From NCBI RefSeq assembly GCF_005239225.2, contig NC_133284.1, positions 33,432,758 through 33,496,757 of the forward strand: DNA of 64,000 bases, given 5' to 3'. Of the stretch, positions 47,118 to 55,697 are shown in pieces. Each line of letters starts with the position of its first letter. Position 1 is the stretch's first letter. The notes below the pieces were generated by a model. The model was not told where the DNA came from. It made no database searches and was given only the letters and a program-made list of their open reading frames with translations. Origin of the DNA: Populus alba (taxonomy: Eukaryota; Streptophyta; Magnoliopsida; Malpighiales; Salicaceae). Position numbers and translations under genes: made by a program.

Positions 47118-49625
47118 TCATCCGGAGGAGCCTGCTTTCTCTAAATTTGCCATGTATGTCATGTAGACAGTCCATAGATATGAAAACGAGTTGCTCACCA
47201 AGGGCTGTCAAAATGACAACATCAGGGGTAAAAGTCAGAAGTGCAAAAACCAGATCATATCAAAAGGATGGACAATAGTTTTGACTACAGCAATGAACCT
47301 ACTTGTACCTGTAAATGGACAGGAATGAATTTGAATGTGACAAAATCACATACAGGCCAGTACATAACACCGTTTATCATTGTAGGCAATAAATCTCGCT
47401 TTAACCGGGCAATAATCTCGGCACTATTCTCACCTGAACCAGGCAATCAAGGCAACAAACTCTTTACTATGAAGTTTAAGTAGCTCGTACAGGTGATCGT
47501 GTCTTCTGTGGAACACACTTGACCATCATGAAGATCAAAATGGAATACATTTTTATTGATTGACCAATTTGACAGTACAGGATCTGCCTGATGAATACAT
47601 GTGAACAAAGATGCAAGTCTAGTAGAGAAGGCATGCACATTGACAGAATGTTGTTAATTCCGAGAACTATGAATTCAGAACATTTTAGTACCTATAAAGT
47701 CAAATTGAACTCAAGAATGTGTCAGAGGTTGCACTTCATAATGTATATTAGATATATTGTCAACAACTCACAGTTATCATAGTTCAAATCTTCATAATTA
47801 CTTAAAAGCACCTCTTGTTTCAGAGTTACTAAAAGCACCTGCTCATTTTAATTATTCCATGCTTATTAAATGGATTTTTCACATTGAATGAACTGGCCAT
47901 CAACAGCCAGGGAAGAAATAAATGAACAAAAAATTTCATACTCAATCTAGTTTATTTGTTAGTTTGCAGACTTCAATGCTCACAGCCAAAAAGCGGTATC
48001 TCAAATTGCAAGAATTACCCTGTGCTTACCCTGTAGGCGTGCATTCAATGAGAAGAAAACAACAGTCATGATAGGTCCGTAGATGGTCTGACCCATGAGA
48101 ATTTTCTTAAATGTCGTGATTAGATCTCGTTTTGGAAGGAGTTTTGAGACAAATTTGAACCAAAAATGCAGTGATGGTCCTACAATCAGCAACCCATATC
48201 CAGCCATGCGCAATGTCCTCACCAGATCATAAGGTTCCGAACTTGGCAGTGAAATTGTCTGAGCAAAAATCGAAGAAATTTTTGTGAAAGAGTGTCAGGG
48301 ATAATAGTTTCCTGGGCAAACATGCAAATATTAATCGCAGCTATTTGCATCTAATTCTGGCAGAGACTTGCATTAAAGTAGGCAAGGAGAAGAAATAGGT
48401 CATACAAAAATGCAAATAGGAAGGGAAGAGTAGCGATGCTGTGTGCACCTCATCCCAATCCTAAGATGACTTGAAATCATGCTTTGTCAAGACATTCTAA
48501 ACAGAGAGTACAATGCAAGCTGAACAGAGTTGCTGGTTTATAGTTTTATTGTCCTGTCCCTACTAAAGAGAGAGGACTGCTAATGAAATGCTTGCAAGGA
48601 GTGCCTCTTGTACACAGTAGTGAGATAGAACAGAGGTATAAAGCAGATAAAACAACATAAACAAAAACATGATAGGTCATTCTAACTTGCAGATAGTTGG
48701 GGCAATCATAGTTTAATCCAAGCTACAACTACAGCAAATGAAGCAACGTCCAGAATTTAACAATTTATCATAACAGAAAAGGCCCATCCATAATTTCCAG
48801 CCAAATTACTCCAATCAACAAAAGATTCTTCATCACATAGAAAAAGAAGATGGCTCTCTACACATTATAAACAACTCCCTAGTAATACTAAATCCATCAT
48901 CTCACAGGGAAAAATAACAGAACTTGCCATCAAATCAAACAACTCTGGGTAATTGACATCACAATTATAGCTTAATAAAATATAACTCAAGTTCATATCT
49001 AAAAGTTCACCCAAAAAGAAAAGAAAAGAGGAAGACCCTTATTGTTAGAAATAAAAAATCATTTCTTGAATCATGCATAAACTATTCTCTTTTTCAATAT
49101 ATCAACATGACCCCGGTTTAATTCTACACTGTGAACACAAACTAAATCCATCAAAATTGAAAATTAAACAGTAAAAAACAAATACTTAAAAGGACCCCAT
49201 TTTTAAAGCAGACCACTTAAAACAACAAAGACCCAGTAACCTACAAGCCATGTTTAACAACTCGGTGGCTCTACATTTACCTGAGACGACAAGTCAGCAG
49301 CAATGTAAATAAGAGAAGAAGTGGCACTTTTGGTCAAAATAGGCCGTGACTTAACCATCCCCAGGTACCAACCAATAAACCCAATTTTGAAAAACGCAGC
49401 GTTTTCAGCCTTTGAAGAGAAAGAAGAAGTCAAAAAAGAAGAAGGAGAGAGCTCATTATTGTACTCTTTTGATCTCTTAAAAACATTTGAGAAACCAAAG
49501 AAAGCTTTTCTTGACTGTTGTTGTTGTCTGAAAACCGAATGAGCTGCTGGGTCTGTGATGTTGGTGATGGTGTGGGCGCGTAACAGGCGGGGGATGGTGG
49601 AGTTTCTCATGAATGAGCCGCTCAT
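47118..49625 (-). CDS. Mpv17/PMP22-family membrane protein
   Basis: Four exons on the minus strand, 49625-49281, 48258-48030, 47433-47309 and 47204-47118, give 261 residues in a continuous frame. The first 85 residues are Ser/Arg-rich and poorly conserved, suggesting an organelle-targeting extension. The Mpv17 core then begins at WYLGMVKSRPILTKSATSSL and continues DLVRTLRMAGYGLLIVGPSL, KKILMGQTIYGPIMTVVFFS, RLKRDLLPTMINGVMYWPVC, DFVTFKFIPVHLQPLVSNSF and SYLWTVYMTYMANLEKAG. The family has four predicted membrane spans and sits in peroxisomal or inner mitochondrial membranes; Mpv17 itself is tied to mitochondrial DNA maintenance and channel activity. The closest Arabidopsis relatives recalled are At2g14860, At4g33905 and At5g43140. 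Only the first two coding exons are long enough to stand out, and the last two were found by splice sites and motif continuity. Confidence 0.94.
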
Positions 49626-50448
49626 TTTGGTGGTGTCTAGAAAGTGAGTTGGGGGTTTGGGCTCACAAAAATAACTTTTACACTTTCAAACACCCTCTCT
49701 GTTTATAAGAGCTTCTAGCAGTAGTTGAACCCTTTGAAAAAGTCCCTGAAAGCCACAAGTTCGCCAAAACTTGAATACTCCACCTTCCAACATTTCAGCA
49801 CAATTCCCATCGACTTTCTGACACGTGCCCTTCCTGGAAATCTTTTCAAACACGATTAGCTCCGTCTATACGAATGACACGTCGTTTTAATTGAACCAAG
49901 ACTATTTTGGACGACTCCAACACGCGTTGGTATTCTCGCACCATCCACGAATCACGTGTTAGCTAGTTTTTTTTTTTTTTTTTTCCTAAAAAAAAAAAAA
50001 AAAAACAGAACCACATCCAAGGTTAGAATAGAAGGTTTTCGAGAAGTATGGAATTATAACTACATTAATCTGCTTGGATGTAACTCAACGTTAGCTTAAA
50101 AATGATTATTGAAGTGATTGGTTTTGTTTGAATAAGCAATGAAATTGAAAATTAATCTATAAAGGTTAGCAGATTTACGTAGCAAGAATTTTGTTTAAGA
50201 TAGGTGTTTGAGAATTATTTTTTTAAAATATTTTTTTATTTAAAAATATATTAAAGCTTTAATTTTAAAGGCATATGAAAACAAATTTATTAAAGGGGTG
50301 CGTCAATGAAATCTATAAAATTAATTAAGATATGTGTAAGTTATCTTTTAAACACTAATATTAATAATAATAAAAAGATATGGCTATCTTATTTTTTTTT
50401 TATTTTCAGGGAAACATAAGATGTAGATTGTAGAGATAAGGCATGAGA
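49626..50448. other. Mpv17 promoter side and AT-rich spacer
   Basis: Nearest the gene is a moderately GC-rich promoter-like patch to about 49,950, then a poly-T/poly-A pair at about 49,968-50,005 that could form a hairpin, then a family A-like AT-rich stretch at 50,210-50,262. No coding exon was found. Confidence 0.45.
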
Positions 50449-50480
50449 ATATATATAAGAAGCCCTCAACAACGGGAGAC

Positions 50481-50641
50481 ATGCTTACCTGGACGGGGTT
50501 AATGGACGATCAAGAAGGTTCATGGCCTAGGTCAGTGACGTCTATTGCACTTAGAATGGGTGCTGGCTTAAGGTCGCCTCAAGAGGAAGACCCTACGCCA
50601 TAAGCTGTGGTAGAGAGGGCTGCGCAAGTCGCGGCCCTGTG
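50481..50641 (+). ncRNA. U1: U1 spliceosomal snRNA, degenerate copy (likely pseudogene)
   Basis: About 161 bases resemble plant U1: CTTACCTGGACGGGG at the 5' end, GATCAAGAAGGTTCATGGCC, TCTATTGCACTTAGAATGGG, GGTGCTGGCTTAAGGTC and a GC-rich 3' stem (GGGCTGCGCAAGTCGCGGCC). Compared with the copy at 52,264 it has many substitutions. The 5' end reads ATGCTTACCTG instead of ATACTTACCTG, and the Sm site is changed to AAGCTGTGG from AATTTGTGG. A TATA-like TATATAA lies about 29 bases upstream, but no upstream sequence element is recognisable at the expected place. I infer a non-functional or variant copy. Confidence 0.85.
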
Positions 50642-50823
50642 CCCCTAAGAGGGAAAAATCTTTTGATAAAGTTCATATCCAGTTCTAAACACTGATCAGA
50701 CATTCTTCAATTCTGCCAGCAGTTTGATTTTCATGAAATCATTCTTTTTGTCTGGTTTTTGTTTACATCAAATGATCTCATTGTCTCATTGGTTGTGGGC
50801 ATGCAGGGACAAAACTATAAGAC

Positions 50824-50872
50824 ATCCCACATCGGAGAAAAACGAAATAACCTGTGAGCAAGTGCCTATAAA
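50824..50872 (+). promoter_or_regulatory. snRNA promoter of U5: USE and TATA box
   Basis: ATCCCACATCG at 50,824-50,834 matches the plant snRNA upstream sequence element RTCCCACATCG perfectly. TATAAA follows at 50,867-50,872 after 32 intervening bases. That longer spacing is the arrangement of polymerase II-transcribed plant snRNA genes (U1, U2, U4, U5); U6 and U3 have about ten bases less. Confidence 0.9.
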
Positions 50873-50896
50873 CATCGAGCATACAACCCTGAAACA

Positions 50897-51027
50897 ATCA
50901 CGCAGCCGCGCGGTGAGCACAAAGCGAACTATTCTTTCGCCTTTTACTAAAGAATACCGTGTGCGCGCCGCAATCAGCGGCATACGCTTATTTTTGGAGG
51001 GTTCTTTTCATTTTGCGAAGGACCCTA
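50897..51027 (+). ncRNA. U5: U5 spliceosomal snRNA
   Basis: The invariant loop I GCCTTTTAC is at 50,939-50,947, inside an 11-base loop closed by a perfect eight-base stem (TATTCTTT with AAAGAATA). An Sm site ATTTTTGG lies at 50,990-50,997, followed by a 3' terminal hairpin (GGGTTCTT ... AAGGACCC, with one G-U pair). A 3'-box-like AGTTTAA is at 51,035-51,041. The 5' end is placed by TATA spacing (about 30 bases) and by the usual distance to loop I; it may be off by a few bases. The lower stem sequence is GC-rich and unlike the U5 sequences I recall, which are variable there. U5 aligns exons at the catalytic centre of the spliceosome. Confidence 0.88.
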
Positions 51028-51100
51028 ACTGAACAGTTTAAAGTTACGCTTCTCTATAGACAGGTAAATTATATTGTCTCTGTTTCTGTATTCCCACCAG

Positions 51101-51221
51101 ATTCTTGTTTAGGGCTCAAATTGTAAGGGTGAACGAGGTATATGGGTCATTAGTATCTCCGCGTGCTGTCAAAACTGCCGTCAAAGCCTTTGCAGAGTTA
51201 TTACCAGACCACAGCTTCTAA
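51101..51221 (+). other. Coding-like fragment 1 near U5, unrecognised
   Basis: After a TTCCCACCAG acceptor-like site the frame reads FLFRAQIVRVNEVYGSLVSP and continues RAVKTAVKAFAELLPDHSF to a TAA. Residue composition is clearly protein-like. I do not recognise the family. It may be an exon of the same gene as the fragments at 51,872 and 52,876, or a relic. Confidence 0.3.
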
Positions 51222-51871
51222 AGTGCTGAAGGCATAAAACCTAGTCACGACTCATAATAAGTGGTGATCTAGCTATGCTTCCAGACATGCGAGCTCTTGT
51301 ACAGTCAAAAGGGGATAATTCATTTTCACTGAAATTCACTTTGTGAGATCGTCAACATGGTTCCGAGGGTTTCTTTAAAGTATTACCAAATCAGTCTCGA
51401 AACGAAGTCATGATAATAAGTTCTTGCTTTTAGATTCCATCTTTTACTAACAGAGTGTTATAAAAGCCTTGAAATTTCACTAACAAAAAAGGAGAGCAGT
51501 GATCTACAAGCATTTATTCAGTCCTCAATCCTTAGCTCTGCAACTGCATCAGTATCTGACGTAACAAACAGCATGTGGTTTGCCATTATTTTGTGTCTGA
51601 ACAAGTTTTATGTCATTGTAATCTGCTGTCAGACATTGCTTGGTACTGTCAAATACGCAGAGGTATATTTTGCCTGTCATTTTTCAGTCTTATGATCAAG
51701 AATAGCATGTCTTTGTACAAGAATCATCAAGGATAAACCTCAGATTTCTGTGTGTGTAATAACTTTTCTATTCACTGTATGAATAACAATGAGCTACATT
51801 TTCTCCTTGGTAATTTCTGATAGGTTATTGTTCTTTTTTTCTTTTCTTTTTTTCCTTTTGTTCCATGTCAG

Positions 51872-52081
51872 ATTACCATCAATTCTCACAAGATTGGGGA
51901 TGATGCATTGATCAAGTTGAATAAGGTCTCGATACAAAGCTTCGGAGGAATCTGCCCAAATTCTCTCACCAAATCAACCTTTGAAGTTCATTTTTGGGAA
52001 CAGATACCTGGGGGAAATGCTTTACAACCTTCGCTAATTCTGGATTTTGATTCTCTACCACACAATCAATCAGTTTTTTAG
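51872..52081 (+). other. Coding-like fragment 2 between U5 and U1, unrecognised
   Basis: This follows a long pyrimidine tract and a CAG acceptor at 51,869-51,871. The open frame of 69 codons begins ITINSHKIGDDALIKLNKVS, includes FGGICPNSLTKSTFEVHFWE and ends at a TAG. The strong acceptor and mixed residue composition suggest a real or former exon. Family unknown. Confidence 0.35.
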
Positions 52082-52189
52082 GCATCGACATATCTCTACT
52101 TCGTATTATTAAATATAACTCATTGGACTAGAGAAAATGTGTGCAGGTGCATTGGGAATGCAATGAAGCGTTGTCCGTTCAACTTTACA

Positions 52190-52238
52190 ATCCCACACAG
52201 GAAAAATACGAAGTTTAAGCAAGGAATGTGTCTATAAA
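52190..52238 (+). promoter_or_regulatory. snRNA promoter of the second U1: USE-like element and TATA box
   Basis: ATCCCACACAG at 52,190-52,200 matches the USE at nine of eleven positions. TATAAA at 52,233-52,238 follows after 32 bases, the same spacing as at U5, and lies 31 bases before the RNA start. Confidence 0.8.
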
Positions 52239-52263
52239 TAAGAAGCTCGAAACAACATGATCC

Positions 52264-52424
52264 ATACTTACCTGGACGGGGTCGATGGGCGATCAAGAAG
52301 GTCCATGGCCTAGGTCAGTGGCATCCATTGCACTGAGGATGGGTGCTGGCTTAAGGTCTCCCCAAGTGGGAGAGCCTGCGTCAAAATTTGTGGCAGAGGG
52401 GGCTGCGCAAGCCGCGGCCCCTAT
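52264..52424 (+). ncRNA. U1: U1 spliceosomal snRNA
   Basis: Starts with the invariant ATACTTACCTG that pairs with 5' splice sites. It continues GGACGGGGTCGATGGGCGAT (stem-loop I region), CCATGGCCTAGGTCAGTGGC, TCCATTGCACTGAGGATGGG and GGCTTAAGGTCTCCCCAAG. The Sm site AATTTGTGG is intact, and the 3' stem-loop GGGGCTGCG/CGCGGCCCC closes it. Length of about 161 bases is normal for plant U1. With an intact promoter this copy is likely functional. The 3' end is estimated from the last stem. Confidence 0.93.
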
Positions 52425-52875
52425 CCAATTCTAGCTCAAGACTATTTCTTACTTCCATTTGTATGGGAACATATTCTTGGGAGAATATATGTTTTGTTGT
52501 TTTTTGTCTCTTTCACTATTTGTCGGTTCCGGTCTTAATCCCCTGTATTGTGATTAGAAAATTTGTTACACATAATGCATGGAAACTTTGAACTTCCATG
52601 GCTCATTTTCTTCTCAAGATTCCTTTCCTTTTTCTTCAAAAAACGAGTCTTTCATTCCTTTATCCTACGAATAACTCAAGTTTTTGAATGTTTTGTCCAT
52701 GATGCGTTCAGAGAGGGCAAAAGATTTCATTCAAAATCAGTGGTCTCCCATTGATTCTGTTTAGTGTTTCTGTTAAGAGTGATGTCAAATTTCCAAACAC
52801 AACCAAAAGTGACATTTATTGGAACCGATAGGACTTGATTTCAGAGATATGGATCGTCAAATTTTCTCCTTGTAG

Positions 52876-53553
52876 GCAAATGAATCAAAAAGAATGATAT
52901 TCACGGCGGCAAATGATGCTGCCCGATTGTTTCTGGGGAATGATGACTTGATATCGAAATGGCAACACGCTCAGCTGCAATGTCACAGAGAGTTAAGCTT
53001 ACCAGCTAATGTTCGGCAAGACAAAGATGTGAGTCATCTCTTCTCGAACATTAAGAAAGATAGCAGAAGCTGGTCAAGGATTGCAAGAGAAAGGGAAGAA
53101 GGTTTATGTGAAAGTAAGGTCTTTTATGAAATATCTTTCTTTCTTGGACTTTAGGAAAGTTTCCTCACGATTTTTTCCAATTTTTTTTTAGTGATGGCAT
53201 GACTAAATTCTTTTAAGTTACGCAATGAAAGGGCCTTGTATTCCTAGATTATAATATGCTATCCAAAACAGATCATTGATAAGGAAATGATCAAGACTTC
53301 CTTTCTTTTCTTACAATGACTGGAAATATATTGCAAGAAAAACCCATTTGAGATGCCTCAGGAGAACATGATGCCCTCCCTTTCTATCAAGGATGTAGTT
53401 GGTGCTCTGGAGATAGAAGACCCAGTTTCAAAATCAATTTCTACATATCTATTGAATGAGAAAATGTATGACGCTGCAGATGCGCAAGGGGATGAAGAGG
53501 ATGCTAATCTCTCAATAAAGAGGGAAAGGAATTCTGACCTAGTCAATTGCTAA
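52876..53553 (+). other. Coding-like fragments 3 and 4, 3' end of an unrecognised gene or relic
   Basis: Fragment 3 (52,876 to about 53,113) follows a TTGTAG acceptor and reads ANESKRMIFTAANDAARLFL, then LISKWQHAQLQCHRELSLPA and KDVSHLFSNIKKDSRSWSRI, ending at a good donor GTAAGG. Fragment 4 (about 53,362-53,553) reads ENMMPSLSIKDVVGALEIED and ends at a TAA in SIKRERNSDLVNC. With the GTAAGG donor the two do not join in frame; a weaker GTCTTT donor six bases further on (exon end 53,118) would join them. Either a small exon is missed or the gene is decaying. The charged helical composition looks genuinely coding, but I do not recognise the family. Confidence 0.45.
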
Positions 53554-54039
53554 CCAAATCAAGCAGCTAGTTCTAGTTCAAGTTCGGAATCTTTTATTTT
53601 TTAATGGCCATTCCCGTTTATCAATAAATTTTACTTTACAGTTCAAATAGATATCCTTCTTTAAATGATAAAAGCTAATGTTTCCGTCCCCATGCGCTTA
53701 TGTTCATATCCAAATACTTTTATGTTTATATTCCTCTTGTATATATCCCTCTTATCATGAAATACTAATCAACCACAACCTAAGAAAGATCACAATGTCC
53801 AAATCCATCAAAAGGCTACAAAAAATTGTGGAGGTTCAGAGTGAAAACACAGAGAATTTATAGCAAATGTCGTGCAGAAAACTAATTTGGCTGCTCGCTT
53901 TTACATATTAACTAGTTATATGCCCCGCGTGATGCCGCGGGTCAATTATTTTTTGTATTTTAAAAAAAACTAAGATCTAAAAATGTTAGTTTTTTTGTAA
54001 AATTATACCCAAGAGTCCTAGGTTTGGCTGTAACGCCTG

Positions 54040-54760
54040 ATCCAAGAGTAATATTTATAATATTAATAATAACATTAAACTTTGGTTAACCCTTAGCATA
54101 AAAGTGTTTGGACTGCAATACCAGACCCAATAGCATTGGACGTAGGTCTGACTGCAATGTCGTATTATAAAAGTGTGATAATTAAATAAATTAGTTAAAA
54201 AGAAAAAAACAAAGAAAAAAAACCAACAGGAAGAAAAAAACTAATGAAGAAAAAAAAATGAATTAATTGGGTTAACCCGTCATACCTTGAATTCGCATCG
54301 TGAAAGTTTGATAATTAACTAAGCTAACTCGTTAAACCAGGTTGACCTGTCAAACCTGGAATCCGTGTCATAAAAGTTTGATAACTGAATTAATTGGGTT
54401 AACCCTTCAAACCAGGTTAACTTGTCAAACATGAGATTGACGTCATGAAAGTTTGATAATTAAATAGAAAAAATAATGATGGGTTAACCAAGAATTAACT
54501 GGGTTAACCCGTCAAGCCCGAGATACCTATCATGAAAGTCTAATAATTAAATAGAAATAAATTTAACATTAACAAACTAAACTAAACGAAAAAAAACTAA
54601 TTAAAAAAAAAAAAATTACAGGTTAACTCGTCAAACCCGGAATTCATGTCATAAATTTTGATAACTAAATAAAAATAATAATATTAACAAACTAAATTAA
54701 ACAAAAAAAATCATGAAAAGAAAAAAAACACAAAAAAACCCATAAAGGCATAAAAAACAA
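54040..54760. repeat. Degenerate repeat array built on a GGGTTAACCCGTCAAACC word
   Basis: Units of roughly 80-110 bases repeat the order TTAACCCGTCAAACC, ATTCGTGTCAT-like, GAAAGTTTGATAATTAAAT. Examples start near 54,274, 54,328, 54,393, 54,502 and 54,622. It is non-coding. Similar words appear at 9,540-9,800, 59,250-59,640 and 61,640-62,360, so this is probably part of a dispersed repeat family. Confidence 0.6.
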
Positions 54761-55175
54761 TAAATAAATAAATAAATAAATAAATAAAAACAAGAAAATT
54801 TTTTTAAAAAAAAATATAGCTCAGCGTTTCACCATGGACTACATTATGCAATGCACAGTGCAACACAGAGCAATTTTAGTATATGTTATAATATAATAAA
54901 TACAATCTAGTTTTTCATAATATTAAGAAAATAAAAATATTTTTATTTTCTTTAAATTAATAAAAATTTATGTTTTACAAATAAATACAATCTAGTTTTT
55001 CTTATATTTAATATTAAGAAAATAAAAATATTTTTATTTCCTTTAAATTCTTTTTGCATCTTCCATTGTTGTTGCTTGAAAATAAAACTCATATTTTTAG
55101 GAGAAGGTTCAAATGCTAAAGATTTAAAGCTATAATGATATATATACACGCATATCATGAATTCCCCTAAATAAT

Positions 55176-55181
<6 letters not shown>

Positions 55182-55206
<25 letters not shown>
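55182..55206 (+). repeat. (TA)n microsatellite
   Basis: An uninterrupted TA tract of about 25 bases in the spacer downstream of the LRR gene. Confidence 0.8.
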
Positions 55207-55207
<1 letters not shown>

Positions 55208-55697
55208 CCAAATAGCAATCAATCACACCAATCACATCAACTCACCAAAACTTGAAGCTTCGATCAAGTTGCAAGTGCAGAAAAGAAAGTCAATGAGTGT
55301 ATCAAATCACACGAGAAGAAATGAGAGAATAAGAAGATTATAACGAAAAATACTGTTTGAATCCACAGTGAATTCACTCACATGTTACAGTGTTTTCCTG
55401 AGCCCTTTTAGTTTTTTTTTTTAATAATGCGGACACTGTCCTCCATTGCCTAACGAGGGATGTTTCCCTGCGCTCCAATATCAACGATACGGTTTAGCGC
55501 CGAGGAAGGTAGGATAAGAGTCTATGACCAACTCGCAGATCTTGTATAACCATTTTATTTGCTAACTTGATTACCTTCTACGCATGAACAACGTGCCATT
55601 GTCAACTACATATGGTAACAAGGCATATCCCCAGCTAAATTATCTTAGATAAGTTTCGGCATTACAGTCTTCGACGAAGGTCAAGTTCAATCTTTCT

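Larger units (their letters stand above)
53554..55697. other. Spacer with family C repeat array
   Basis: No gene was recognised. A repeat array occupies about 54,040-54,760 (separate entry), followed by (AAAT)n at about 54,764-54,788, AT-rich DNA and a (TA)n tract at about 55,182-55,206. The stretch 55,250-55,697 is less AT-rich and probably includes the 3' untranslated region of the LRR gene. Confidence 0.45.

Noticed and set aside
50724..51032. Open frame of 102 codons on the plus strand covering the U5 region
   Set aside because: Its second half is the U5 RNA and its promoter. The peptide has no family features, and the RNA evidence (loop I, Sm site, USE, TATA) is far stronger.
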